Part shown: in pieces, positions 1 through 12,219 of the stretch
Layout of the letters: each line of letters opens with the position of its first letter
Numbering within the stretch: the first letter of the stretch is position 1
Origin: Bolinopsis microptera
Lineage: Eukaryota > Ctenophora > Tentaculata > Lobata > Bolinopsidae
Direction of reading: 5' to 3'
Length of the DNA stretch: 64,000 bases
NCBI RefSeq assembly: GCF_026151205.1
Contig: NC_087084.1
Span: 11,311,453 to 11,375,452 of the forward strand
Program-made: the position numbers and the translations under genes
The notes under the pieces: generated by a model
Databases searched by the model: none
Seen by the model: the letters and a program-made list of their open reading frames with translations, nothing else
Told to the model about the DNA's origin: nothing

Positions 1-2712
1 CTGCTCGTTAAGCCCACATCTTCTGTTACTGGATTTTATACTTACCAGGTTAGTCAACGCTCTTATTTCTTTTAAAAAAACTATATTACGATCATAAATG
101 CTAATGATTTCTGAAATTGTCTTATAACAGCTGCAGTCTTTGCAGCTGGTCAGCTATAAAATGCAATATTGCTGAAATGCTGATACGATCAGAACCATGT
201 AAATTGTTATGACTACAGAGAAAAGGATACCATATCTTCTCAATACATTCTTGCTGAGATCCCTAATGACGAGGAAGGGCCTTATAAAAGTACAATTTAG
301 GTAGCGGAGGAGGGTGACGAGCTAAAGTTATATTGTTTGACATCAGGACAAGACATAAAGTGGTCAAGGACCGTTAATGGGATTAAGGAAGAACTGAAAG
401 CCCCTACGTATCAGGTCTCGAAATCGTACAGGTGAAAATAATGTTTACAATCGGAAATAGAAACCACAAAAACTAATTAGATTTCTTAGTACAGTGAGAT
501 TCTGACCTCTAGAGCCCGATTTACCGCAATACAAAAACTGATTTGTCATTTGCTTCTCCCAAACTCTTGGTAAAGCAGAGTTCGACTGGACAACAAGCAC
601 TTCATGGCGCTTAGCCAAGATATGTTTGTCAATGATTGATGTAATTTAAATGTACTTAGTACTATGAACCGCAGTTTAACCTAATTAATTATAAATTTAA
701 TATATATAATTATAAATCCCCTATCACAGATGTGGGAACCCGTACATGTGTGGCGGGTACGATGTAGAGGAAACTAAAGTGTGCCTCAGGAGCACTCTGA
801 CCCTGAGGGGTCTTCAGAAGAGCGATAGTGCTACTTACTTTTGTCAAGAAGGAGTTCAGAAAGGAGCGTTTTCCTTCGCTTACGTTTTAACAGTAAGTGT
901 TGAAGATGGCGTGTAGTTTGGATGTACATGATAATGTAAAAAGTTTTGTGGAGTAGTTAATTTTGAGATTTGTGTGTTATTCTTTCTATGCTTAAGGCTT
1001 TTATAGTTCTAAATGTCCGATAGAGCTTTTAGCTAGAAATATTAAATTTTTACTTATTTTGTTATTGAAATATTAAAATTTTCATTTTCATCAGGTATTC
1101 AGCAGTAATGCTATGCCTCATATTTATGATTTTGAGCCTCTGCAGTGCAACAATACAGATTGGTACGGTTGCATAGCAACAAAAAACTCCGCCAGGTTGG
1201 TAAAAATATTAGTTGTTATTAATTGAAACATCAAAATTAAATTTTGTTTCCAAGAAGTTCCTCTAAAAACTAAATATGTTCCTGTCAGTTGAAACTAATA
1301 TCAAATAATAACAGATACGAGTTTTTCGTACAATCACAAGGAGACAAGACGACACTAAAAGGAACCTATAACGAAGCTAATATTACCAAAATTGGTGATA
1401 CAGACGTGAGATATCTTATCAGAGATAACTACATCGCACTGCACGACTTCTCTATACTGAATGTGAGACTATTTTCCAACAGTTGTATTATAATCCGGAA
1501 GCTTGCGACAATCGCGCTCACATTGGGATGTCCGCGAAGTTTCTTGTTTTTATTCATCTCGGGTCTTTAAAATAGTATGATTGAGAATTCAGGCCATAAT
1601 CCTTATAAACAGAATCTTGAATAATCTATCTTTCCATTTCAGCAACCTGAAATGAAGTTTGGGTGTAGGGCTTTTGACCGTTCTGGTAGATTCACCGAAT
1701 TTGCAACAGGTATTAATAAAAAATTCGTTCAGATTAAACCGCATATGGGGTCGTTCACATATTAATACGTTGGCTAGATTTTTGCCATTTCAGACTCCAT
1801 CCCCCGACACTACTTTGTAGAAACTACACTATAGCTTCCTAAACCCCCTCCCCCTACAACGTTACATATGAACGATCCCTATGAAAGTTATAAAGTTTAT
1901 TAGGTTCTAAACTTAAAGTCCGATTGTTGAGTAAACATGCAACGTGTTGAAGGCAGACATTTTAAGCAGGCTTTGTCTATCATCTTATTAGCATTAATTA
2001 AAATACCTACATTTCTCTCGATGAAAAACCGGTCTTTATAAAAAAATTAATATTTATCTTCACCGACAGCAACACCTTTATAGTTTATATTAAAGTTTAC
2101 TTTTAGTCACATATTATTTTAAGTACTCGGTATTTTAAAATGTATTTTCAAATCGGAAGTTTTAGGTAAAACGTTTGTCGACCTTGAACCACCAAGAAGT
2201 CAAGATACGTACGAAGCATATCTCGTTAAATGGATAGGTGTTGGTAAGTCCCTTATTTTAATAAAATTATTGATAAAAATAATAATTATTAAGACAATTT
2301 GTACATCTAAAATATCAGTTAATTTTGGAGTTCCACAAGATTTGAGACTCCTTTTGATGTTTTTATAGAGTAATGATAAAGGAAATATAACTGATACTCA
2401 AGAAAAATCTGAAATATCAGTTAATTTTGGAGTTCCAAAAGATTTGAGACTCCTTTTGATGTTTTTATGGAGTAATAATAAAGGAAATATAACTGATACT
2501 CAAGAAAAATGGAAATATTTACTATGCAATAAATAGTAACAATAATAAAATCTTTTTAACAAATTTTGCAATTTTCAGGCGTCGGATCGTTTGCAGGGTT
2601 GATAATTGTTATTTTTGTTTGCTGTAAACTTAAAAAGCGTTGTGGAAGAGAAAGAAGACATTCTGCAACCTACACAGGGATAGATAGGCAAGGAGGTCAT
2701 CAGGACCTGTAA
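1..2712 (+). CDS. Ig-superfamily type I transmembrane protein, 3' part (8 exons), one in-frame stop
   Basis: Exons read by eye: <1-48, 193-431, 730-892, 1095-1195, 1315-1462, 1643-1709, 2166-2243, 2579-2712. Every GT-AG junction keeps phase. The first clear Ig-like domain runs from EGDELKLYC (exon 2) to SDSATYFC (exon 3), the usual B-strand and F-strand cysteine contexts. A second Cys-paired region follows, with QCNNTDWYGC in exon 4 and FGCRAFDRSGRF in exon 6. The last exon encodes a hydrophobic span (VGSFAGLIIVIFVCC), a basic stop-transfer KLKKRCGRERR and a short cytoplasmic tail ending GGHQDL. The product should therefore sit in the plasma membrane with the Ig part outside. TAG at 298-300 interrupts exon 2, and the same frame reads Ig sequence on both sides. 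That makes it a pseudogene, a null allele or a base error. An AATAAA lies at 3018-3023. The 5' part is outside the window. Adhesion or recognition is a family-level guess; no orthologue is named. Confidence 0.75.
2311..2510. repeat. 102-bp tandem duplication in the last intron of the Ig-like gene
   Basis: Two adjacent, nearly identical copies lie just upstream of the transmembrane exon. Both contain TTTTGGAGTTCC and GACTCCTTTTGATG. The period is 102 bp, measured from the repeated AATATCAG at 2311 and 2413. Only a few substitutions separate the copies, so the duplication looks recent. Confidence 0.85.
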
Positions 2713-4026
2713 CTAATTAATTAATTAATTAATTAATTAAAAATGTGGTCATCAGGACCTGTAATTGAATTTTTACTTTTCATTAAGTGTTTTATTTGGG
2801 TTTCCTCCACCATAAACTTTAAATTGTTGATGTTTTCATGTTGTGTGACATTGTATTAATTAATACTAATGGAAATACGTTGACTTGTGAATACTTTTAG
2901 TGCAGAAGACTGTGACGAATACGTTTTCTAATTATTTTCGTAGTTTTAATGGTTCGTTTGTTTCAACAAATAATACATGTGTTTGGTAAGGATGATGTGG
3001 GCTTAAAGACTGACAAAAATAAACATATGATTGGCAATATTTATTTGAAAAAGAAACCTTTCATCGAACCATCTGAAATTAATATCATGTGAATGTTACA
3101 CGTGATAACTATTATTAACACTATTATAGAGTTAACTTTGCTATCAATGTTTTGCAGTAGAACTAGACGATATAGTTGAAACAGATTTTATGATGATAGT
3201 ATATTTTAATTGTAATTATATTTCATCGCATCTATAATACTTGAAATAAAATTACTAAAAAAGATAGTTATAAGCATCAAAAATATTTAATAAATGCATT
3301 ATTAATTAGTGATTACTAATAACTATACCAAATGTTCGAGCTTTTGTTAGTTCAATAAATTATTGTTGATGATCATTCACTTCTCCTATCGCCAGCAGAG
3401 TCTTCCTCTCGCAGTATTACATTGGCATCCTTGACCACTTCGCTTCGTTGCATTTAAATGTGATTATCACCTACTTAAGTCATCCTTTGATGTACCTTGC
3501 AGTATTTGTTCCTGCTCGAGGATGAATGCATCAACCGCGATGCAGCATCACGATGAACTCTATTGTAATTACGTTTAGATGAAGCGGGGGATTCTGTATC
3601 CTGAGCTGCTAGTGTCCGAGTTTGGTATCGCTGTGGCCAAAGGTTTGAGGAATGGTTGCTAGAAACATTAACAGAGGTATCTACTATCTGATCAAAGAGT
3701 TTTACAAGACATCAGTTTGGATCCTAATTAAATTCAAGTAAGTGATCATGAGGATGATGCAGAACTCAGCACCAAATGATCAAAGGATATGTATGTCAAT
3801 GTAAAGGCAGAAACTAATGCCTGTTAAGAGTTAACAATCCGATGAGATCGGTACAAAATATCGAAAAGACTTTTATTATACTCTTTTTATCACGTTAAAA
3901 CGTTAAAACAGTCCAAATACAGAAAACAGATAACAATTTGTACTACCAATGTTATTGTTACAATAGTCTTTTATGGGCGTTTACTTTAGTCTTTTTGTCT
4001 ATGTTACTGAAGGAAGTTGGGACAAA
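2713..4026. other. 3' flank of the Ig-like gene; no gene recognised
   Basis: AT-rich sequence with short TTAATTAA runs just after the stop and a candidate AATAAA polyadenylation signal at 3018-3023. Short open stretches near 3490-3830 are broken by stops in every frame and match nothing I recognise. Confidence 0.6.
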
Positions 4027-4034
4027 CTCTAAAG

Positions 4035-4791
4035 CATAGATGCGGAGTTCGTTGATTTTTGGCGTAGAGTTCGTGGAGTTCGTTCAAAATTTGGAGTTCG
4101 TTAGAGTTCGTTGGAGTTCGTTAGTCAATTTTTCAAAAAAAAACATGGAAAATGTTTTTTTAAAAAAGTAATCAGCTCAGGATTTCTCGCATGATCTCAG
4201 ATATTTATATCAACTTTACTGTAGTACTGTACACTGTCTACTTTACTGCTGAAAGTTGTACCTACAATGACATTTGAATCATCAACTATACCTATAAGTC
4301 TATACACAGTGCACTTCAATTTCAAATAGTTCAGTCTGCTGTACATGGCAAAATAAAATGTATACATCATACATGAACACTGAATGTACAATGTACATTC
4401 GGTGTGATCACAGCTGTTTACAGCAGAAGAAAACGAAACGCAACGCCAGAAGTACAAGTTGAAGTTTTCTGCAACGTGTCCAGGGAACGTGCGCGCGCAA
4501 ACTATTGGCGCCAGAATGTTCCAGTCGATCGACCAGTCCTTGTACTGTGAAATATACACTTACAGTGTACACGCGACGCGTGGTAGAAGTTTCGAGTACC
4601 AATATATTTAGTTGTTTTACAATCGTAAGTTATGTATTGAATTGGCTGAATTGTAAATACAATTTCTGTTTAATTTCATTTTACGTAAGTTGTACAAAAC
4701 GAACTCCTCAAGAGTTCGTAATTTTGGGTTGATGAGTTCGTAGAGTTCGTTGTCACTGAGGAGTTCGTAGAGTTCGTACGTATCATCTATG
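4035..4791. mobile_element. Non-autonomous hAT-like element with GAGTTCGT subterminal repeats
   Basis: The ends are CATAGATG at 4035 and CATCTATG at 4784-4791, an 8-bp terminal inverted repeat. A perfect 8-bp direct repeat, CTCTAAAG, flanks them at 4027-4034 and 4792-4799. An 8-bp target duplication is the known hallmark of hAT insertions. Both subterminal zones (4044-4125 and 4690-4780) are packed with the octamer GAGTTCGT, sometimes overlapping as GAGTTCGTAGAGTTCGT. Such iterated motifs are often transposase-binding sites; that role is inferred here. No transposase is visible. Open frames of 75 to 120 codons inside look accidental. Confidence 0.72.
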
Positions 4792-4799
4792 CTCTAAAG

Positions 4800-6957
4800 A
4801 GGAACTGCGAACATAGTAGTATGTAGTAGAGTAGTAGTAGTAGTACTAGTAGTTTACTTTAGGTGTATTGCAATTTTATTCGATATTTTGAACAACTATT
4901 GATTTTAAACGATAATAACAAGCACCAAGTACCGTAAAGTGTTGTATTTGATCCAATCTAACGCAAAGAAAAACTTAAAACAAGCGAACAGAGCACACAA
5001 TACAGGCAATTTCTAGCTTATCAAATAGGAATTAGGAAGCGCATATCGACTATCGAGTAAAGGTTTAGTGGTGATAACAGATAAGTGACGTATCATGAAT
5101 TTAGGTTGACCATTGTTAATGGTCTGGCCCGGCGTGCGCTACTTCGTAGCACTTGCCGTCGGGCGCTACTTCGAAGAAATTTAGACGAGTAACATCCGTC
5201 AAGAATTTAAAACGTTCAGTCTGTAACTCGGTCAGTAATCGGAAGAGTTAAAGAGGTAGGGATTTCACTTATTTAATAGTAACTCTCTGATCTCCGTATG
5301 TGGCGGCAACAATTACCAATTAATGCAAATTAAACTTTTGTCGTTGTGATCCTTTAGTGTTTTTTTGCGTCCTATGACTTACATTTCAACAATGTTCTTG
5401 CTAGTGATCAAGAATTTTGTTTTTATTAACATATGATACTTTAGATCATTTAAGGTATTACTAAACCCAAGCAATGAGCAGTTCCGTACATTATCATGTC
5501 TCTGATCAGAACAAACTTAAAGCCGATTTTTGTAATTATCGCGATCCAACTTGCTCAGCAGCTTATTCAGTTTTGGACAAAAATAGCTGTATGAACTATG
5601 AACATTTTGAGATTTTTCAATTGAAAAAAGACGAAAAACAATTTGGACACGCGATTGTATAAATCATATACACAAACTATGTACTCTTCTTGCCCCATTA
5701 ATGTATATTTAATACTTGGAAGAGTGAAGAGTGAAACATTTCCACCAGCAGCTCTGGATTGTTACCATAATTCTCAGCACACCACCACAAATGGTTCACA
5801 AGCTGGCTGCTATTCCAGGCGCCTATTTTAGGGTGTTCTTAGCTGCATTGTTTAATTTCTTTCGCAGATTCTTTGCCATGTGCCATACATCGTATTGATT
5901 GATTGTAAACCAAGACGGTGCCCGGGTGGTTCTAATGACAAATTTTAATCTCAACAAATATATAATAAAATAGTAATAATCCCTCACAAGGGCATTGCAC
6001 TCTTAATACGTTAATAGTAAAATGCCACACTGTGTAGATCAGCACTTTACGACGGAATCGGAACCTCATCTCCCAAATATTGCAAAAACTTAAAGTTTTG
6101 TATGCTCCAAAGTCCAACGGCCAAAAAGAATAACTCAACAAATAAAATTGTTTATCACAACGGGACAAGTCCCCATCTTCTCACGAACACTATCGTCCCT
6201 AATATAATAGCAAGACATGTATTGAAAAAATACACTCTAAAAAAGCCACACTCATCCCACTGATATGTCTTCAGTATGAATTCAAATTGTCCCTCCGTAA
6301 TTCGCACCAACAGGCAACGTTACGTCACTGCTTGACTGGCCGAGTAGTCTTCTCATTCAACTTGAGCTCCATCTATTATCTCTACTAGCAGGAACCCGTC
6401 TAACCCTAAAGTGGTGTCAAGACTCAAAAGACTAAGATAATTATTACCTATTTAATTCGCGTTTTTGTCACCACTTGGGGGTCCAAATTTTGGGCACTAA
6501 AATTCTTATTCTTTTTTATTATTTCATGCTGATTTGAAGGCCATTAAGGCATTTGACCCAGTCAAAAAAGTTTCAGTTGTATATCTTTCACGGTTTTTGC
6601 GGAAAGTCGCGTTTATAAAGTTGATGCCGTGGTGTCAGTAAAATGGCACGGATCCATGATATATATCGTCTCGCTTTATATATAGTAAGATTAGTCTGGT
6701 AAGACTAATAGAGATAATAACAATGATCTTTAGTAAGTATCCTTAATTATTGTTGATTGACAATTATAATTTGGTAATAGCATTATCTTTGTTAGTCTAG
6801 TGAGTGTGAATGTGTGGATAGCCGTGGTTATTCAGGTAAGACTAATAGAGATAATAACAGTGATCTTTTGTACGTATCCTTAATCATAGTTGATTGACTT
6901 TTACATTAATTAATTGTCATTATCATCAATTGTGTTTTCATTGTCCTCTCTTATATA
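4800..6957. other. Intergenic, no gene recognised; contains a dispersed repeat
   Basis: Only short open stretches of about 60 codons occur, for example 5474-5662, and none looks like a known family. The segment near 6380-6475, containing AGCAGGAACCCGTC and AATTCGCGTTTTT, reappears in inverted orientation near 38285-38380 inside the TIR element of collagen intron 34. It is therefore a dispersed transposon fragment. The motif AGACTAATAGAGATAATAAC occurs twice, at about 6702 and 6841. Confidence 0.55.
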
Positions 6958-7243
6958 TCAGTTATCACTGAGCTCCATTGCGCGTTTCAGTCTAATCTCC
7001 TCAAATATGTCTCCGACTGTTCTGTTCAAGTCTTTACTGGAATCTTCAGGAAAACCGAAAATCATGATATTCTTGCTCAAGTCTTCTGCTTGCACCACAG
7101 ACTTGACGACTTCCTTCAAAGTCTCGGGTGTAACTGAACTGTCAGGTTATGACAAACCATGACATTTTCCTGAACTGCATCGCTGTACGATTTAAACAGA
7201 CGCTCAACCGTGTCTTTAAAAACGGTCTGCACTGCCTGTGCAA
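6958..7243 (-). pseudogene. LINE ORF1-like remnant, frameshifted
   Basis: On the minus strand one frame reads AVQTVFKDTVERLFKSYS and ends at a stop. An overlapping frame then continues TPETLKEVVKSVV and LSKNIMIFGFPEDSSKDL, ending at a stop at 6958. The block 'KNIMIFGFPE...D' followed by a DIFEEI helix resembles the nucleic-acid-binding core of ORF1 proteins from invertebrate non-LTR retrotransposons. The frameshift and lack of a neighbouring reverse transcriptase mark it as dead. The family call rests on pattern resemblance only. Confidence 0.5.
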
Positions 7244-7322
7244 GGTATAGTTTAGTTAATATGTTTTGTTTGAGGCATGTTACAGTTACACAGTAATTAC
7301 ACAGTTAATGGTGTTATTATAG

Positions 7323-10300
7323 TGGCAGCCCGAAGCACGCCTTCAAAGTCGAGCTCGAGCAAGGAGAGAGGTCTGGTCAGATGATGGTTATGGAGACGAA
7401 CTTCTACCACTGCTACACGTGTGGGTTTATCCCATGGGAGTATGGTCCCATCGGAGCCCCCTGGAGAGGATGGTGAGAGATTGTAACTTGTTCATTCACT
7501 TTCTGCTATTAGATCAATGATCCTGTCAATGATGACCGTCATTTACCCTTTCAATTTGCAATGGGAAAAAATAAATCGTCATGGTTCGGTATTTTTCCTT
7601 TTATTTACGTTTACAATAAAAAGATTTTCGTTTTGATTAAACATTTATTATCACAGTTCCTGTCCCAACCCGTTTGCACTGATGCGAGGACAGGTGAACG
7701 GGCATCAGCAGCAGAACCCGAATGCAATAAGGAGGATGCTGACACCACGCGTCTTCGAGGGCAAGGCAAGGGTTCTCAACGTGACACCCGGGGATAGGAG
7801 GTACCAGCAAGGGTTCTCAACGTGACACCCGGAGATAGGAGTTACCAGCAAGGGTTCTCAACGTGACACCCGGGGATAGGAGGTACCAGCAAGGGTTCTC
7901 AACGTGACACCCGGGGATAGGAGGTACCAGAAAGGGTTCTCAACGTGACACCCGGGGATAGGAGGTACCAGAGGGCAAGGCAAGGGTTCTCAACGTGACA
8001 CCCGGGGATAGGAGGTACCAGATTGAGGGCAAGGCAAGGGTTCTCAACGTGACACCCGGGGATAGGAGGTACCAGATTGAGGGCAAGGCAAGGGTTCTCA
8101 ACGTGACACCCGGGGATAGGAGGTACCAGATTGAGGGCAAGGCAAGGGTTCTCAACGTGACACCCGGGGATAGGAGGTACCAGATTGAGGGCAAGGCAAG
8201 GGTTCTCAACGTGACACCCGGGGATAGGAGGTACCAGAGGGCAAGGCAAGGGTTCTCAACGTGACACCCGGGGATAGGAGGTACCAGCAAGGGTTCTCAA
8301 CGTGACACCCGGGGATAGGAGGTACCAGATTGAGGGCAAGGCAAGGGTTCTCAACGTGACACCCGGGGATAGGAGGTACCAGATTGAGGGCAAGGCAAGG
8401 GTTCTCAACGTGACACCCGGGGATAGGAGGTACCAGATTGAGGGCAAGGCAAAGATCCTCAACGTGACACCCGGGGATAGGAGGTACCAGATTGAGGGCA
8501 AGGCAAAGATCCTCAACGTGACACCCGGGGATAGGAGGTACCAGATTGAGGGCAAGGCAAGGGTTCTCAACGTGACACCCGGGGATAGGAGGTACCAGAT
8601 TGAGGGCAAGGCAAGGGTTCTCAACGTGACACCCGGGGATAGGAGGTACCAGATTGAGTTTAATAGGGCAAGGCAAGGGTTCTCAACGTGACACCCGGGG
8701 ATAGGAGGTACCAGATTGAGTTTAATAGGGCAAGGCAAGGGTTCTCAACGTGACACCCGGGGATAGGAGGTACCAGATTGAGTTTAATAGGGCAAGGCAA
8801 GGGTTCTCAACGTGACACCCGGGGATAGGAGGTACCAGATAGAGTTTAATAGGGCAAGGCAAGGGTTCTCAACGTGACACCCGGGGATAGGAGGTACCAG
8901 ATAGAGTTTAATAGGGCAAGGCAAGGGTTCTCAACGTGACACCCGGGGATAGGAGGTACCAGATAGAGTTTAATAGGGCAAGGCAAGGGTTCTCAACGTG
9001 ACACCCGGGGATAGGAGGTACCAGATTGAGGGCAAGGCAAGGGTTCTCAACGTGACACCCGGGGATAGGAGGTACCAGATTGAGGGCAAGGCAAGGTTTC
9101 TCAACGTGACACCCGGGGATAGGAGGTACCAGATTGAGGGCAAGGCAAGGGTTCTCAACGTGACACCCGGGGATAGGAGGTACCAGATTGAGGGCAAGGC
9201 AAGGGTTCTCAACGTGACACCCGGGGATAGGAGGTACCAGATTGAGGGCAAGGCAAGGGTTCTCAACGTGACACCCGGGGATAGGAGGTACCAGATTGAG
9301 GGCAAGGCAAGGGTTCTCAACGTGACACCCGGGGATGGAGGTACCAGATTGAGGGCAAGGCAAGGGTTCTCAACGTGACACCCGGGGATAGGAGGTACCA
9401 GATTGAGGGCAAGGCAAGGGTTCTCAACGTGACACCCGGGGATAGGAGGTACCAGATTGAGGGCAAGGCAAGGGTTCTCAACGTGACACCCGGGGATAGG
9501 AGGTACCAGATTGAGGGCAAGGCAAGGGTTCTCAACGTGACACCCGGGGATAGGAGGTACCAGATTGAGGGCAAGGCAAGGGTTCTCAACGTGACACCCG
9601 GGGATAGGAGGTACCAGATTGAGGGGCAAGGCAAGGGTTCTCAACGTGACACCCGGGGATGGGAGGTACCAGATTGAGGGCAAGGCAAGGGTTCTCAACG
9701 TGACACCCGGGGATAGGAGGTACCAGATTGAGGGCAAGGCAAGGGTTCTCAACGTGACACCCGGGGATGGGAGGTACCAGATTGAGGGCAAGGCAAGGGT
9801 TCTCAACGTGACACCCGGGGATAGGAGGTACCAGATTGAGGGCAAGGCAAGGGTTCTCAACGTGACACCCGGGGATAGGAGGTACCAGATTGAGGGCAAG
9901 GCAAGGGTTCTCAACGTGACACCCGGGGATAGGAGGTACCAGATTGAGGGCAAGGCAAGGGTTCTCAACGTGACACCCGGGGATAGGAGGTACCAGATTG
10001 AGGGCAAGGCAAGGGTTCTCAACGTGACACCCGGGGATAGGAGGTACCAGATTGAGGGCAAGGCAAGGGTTCTCAACGTGACACCCGGGGATAGGAGGTA
10101 CCAGATTGAGTTTAATAGGGCAAGGCAAGGGTTCTCAACGTGACACCCGGGGATAGGAGGTACCAGATTGAGTTTAATAGGGCAAGGCAAGGGTTCTCAA
10201 CGTGACACCCGGGGATAGGAGGTACCAGATAGAGTTTAATAGGGCAAGGCAAGGGTTCTCAACGTGACACCCGGGGATAGGAGGTACCAGATTGAGTTTA

Positions 10301-12219
10301 ATAGGGCAAGGCAAGGGTTCTCAACGTGACACCCGGGGATAGGAGGTACCAGATTGAGTTTAATAGGGCAAGGCAAGGGTTCTCAACGTGACACCCGGGG
10401 ATAGGAGGTACCAGATAGAGTTTAATAGGGCAAGGCAAGGGTTCTCAACGTGACACCCGGGGATAGGAGGTACCAGATAGAGTTTAATAGGGCAAGGCAA
10501 GGGTTCTCAACGTGACACCCGGGGATAGGAGGTACCAGATTGAGTTTAATAGGGCAAGGCAAGGGTTCTCAACGTGACACCCGGGGATAGGAGGTACCAG
10601 ATAGAGTTTAATAGGGCAAGGCAAGGGTTCTCAACGTGACACCCGGGGATAGGGAGGTACCAGATTGAGGGCAAGGCAAGGGTTCTCAACGTGACACCCG
10701 GGGATAGGAGGTACCAGATTGAGGGCAAGGCAAGGGTTCTCAACGTGACACCCGGGGATAGGAGGTACCAGATTGAGGGCAAGGCAAGGGTTCTCAACGT
10801 GACACCCGGGGATAGGAGGTACCAGATTGAGGGCAAGGCAAGGGTTCTCAACGTGACACCCGGGGATAGGGAGGTACCAGATTGAGGGCAAGGCAAGGGT
10901 TCTCAACGTGACACCCGGGGATAGGAGGTACCAGATTGAGGGCAAGGCAAGGGTTCTCAACGTGACACCCGGGGATAGGAGGTACCAGATTGAGGGCAAG
11001 GCAAGGGTTCTCAACGTGACACCCGGGGATAGGAGGTACCAGATTGAGGGCAAGGCAAGGGTTCTCAACGTGACACCCGGGGATAGGAGGTACCAGATTG
11101 AGGGCAAGGCAAGGGTTCTCAACGTGACACCCGGGGATAGGAGGTACCAGATTGAGGGCAAGGCAAGGGTTCTCAACTTGACACCCGGGGATAGGAGGTA
11201 CCAGATTGAGGGCAAGGCAAGGGTTCTCAACTTGACACCCGGGGATAGGAGGTACCAGATTGAGGGCAAGGCAAGGGTTCTCAACTTGACACCCGGGGAT
11301 AGGAGGTACCAGATTGAGTTTAATAGGGCAAGGCAAGGGTTCTCAACGTGACACCCGGAGATAGGAGGTACCAGATAGAGTTTAATAGGGCAAGGCAAGG
11401 GTTCTCAACGTGACACCCGGAGATAGGAGGTACCAGATTGAGGGCAAGGCAAGGGTTCTCAACGTGACACCCGGGGATAGGAGGTACCAGATTGAGTTTA
11501 ATAGGGCAAGGCAAGGGTTCTCAACGTGACACCCGGAGATAGGAGGTACCAGATAGAGTTTAATAGGGCAAGGCAAGGGTTCTCAACGTGACACCCGGGG
11601 ATAGGAGGTACCAGATTGAGTTTAATAGGGCAAGGCAAGGGTTCTCAACGTGACACCCGGAGATAGGAGGTACCAGATTGAGGGCAAGGCAAGGGTTCTC
11701 AACGTGACACCCGGGGATAGGAGGTACCAGATTGAGTTTAATAGGGCAAGGCAAGGGTTCTCAACGTGACACCTGGGGATAGGAGGTACCAGATTGAGTT
11801 TAATAGGGCAAGGCAAGGGTTCTCAACGTGACACCCGGGGATAGGAGGTACCAGATAGAGTTTAATAGGGCAAGGCAAGGGTTCTCAACGTGACACCCGG
11901 GGATAGGAGGTACCAGATTGAGTTTAATAGGGCAAGGGTTCTCAACGTGACACCCGGGGATATGAGGTACCAGATTGAGTTTGATGTTCGTGGGTGGCAC
12001 TACACAACCATCATCAAGAAGAAGCGTCCCCACTTCGAGTGGGTGGAATACCAACTACAGCGTGGGTTGCTCACTGGAGCAAGAATAGTCATCGCGGCTA
12101 CATTGAGAGACGATATCGAATGCAGTATTTGGGTTCACAAGCTAGTCCTTTGGCGGATAGCTTTAAAGGACAATACATATCGCTTCATAGATGTGTTCTC
12201 TGGTGTTAATAATGTTTGA
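7323..12219 (+). CDS. Unrecognised Cys-containing protein; exon invaded by tandem amplification of its own codons
   Basis: One exon, 7323-7472, has flanking AG and GT and encodes FYHCYTCGFIPWEYGPIG. It joins in phase to an exon beginning at 7657, which reads CSCPNPFALMRGQVNGHQQQ, then TPRVFEGKARVLNVTPGD. The same sequence resumes after the repeat array as TPGDMRYQIEFDVRGWHYTT, then KKKRPHFEWVEYQLQRG, and can run to TGA at 12217-12219. So 7657-7760 and 11940-12219 look like the two halves of one ancestral exon, with the copy-number gain between them. As assembled, the array does not preserve frame: equivalent GTG codons start at 7781 and 11947, in different frames, and 41-bp units create stops. 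The CYTC and CSC motifs suggest disulphides or metal binding. I do not recognise the family, and upstream exons were not found. The C-terminal part after QLQRG is the least certain. Confidence 0.5.
7757..11975 (+). repeat. ~4.2-kb exonic minisatellite, main unit 54 bp (18 codons)
   Basis: The 54-bp unit encodes GKARVLNVTPGDRRYQIE in one frame and has no stop in several others. Variant units of 62 bp carry an 8-bp insertion, giving GAGTTTAATA. Units of 41 and 50 bp lack the start of the unit and cluster at the left end (7770-7980, plus one near 8280). Small variant blocks recur in neighbouring units: AAGATCC near 8450 and 8505, AACTTGACACC at 11177-11290, and CCCGGAGATAGG near 11350-11660. That pattern indicates local segmental expansion and homogenisation. 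Dividing the span by the mean unit length gives roughly 75 copies. Each unit has the palindromes CCCGGG and GGTACC. All long open frames here on either strand are by-products of the repeat. Confidence 0.93.

Noticed and set aside
4197-4559. 120-codon minus-strand frame inside the hAT-like element
   Set aside because: It has no transposase motif, and overlapping frames on the other strand are equally open.
5474-5831. Two overlapping 62-codon frames
   Set aside because: They are short, without motifs or splice context; one cannot distinguish them from chance in AT-rich DNA.
7899-11816. Many open frames of 60 to 400 codons on both strands
   Set aside because: All are translations of the 54/62-bp tandem repeat. 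They overlap on both strands and are explained by the unit lacking stops in several frames.
7757-11975. CRISPR-like array
   Set aside because: The repeats are head-to-tail without unique spacers and the DNA is eukaryotic.
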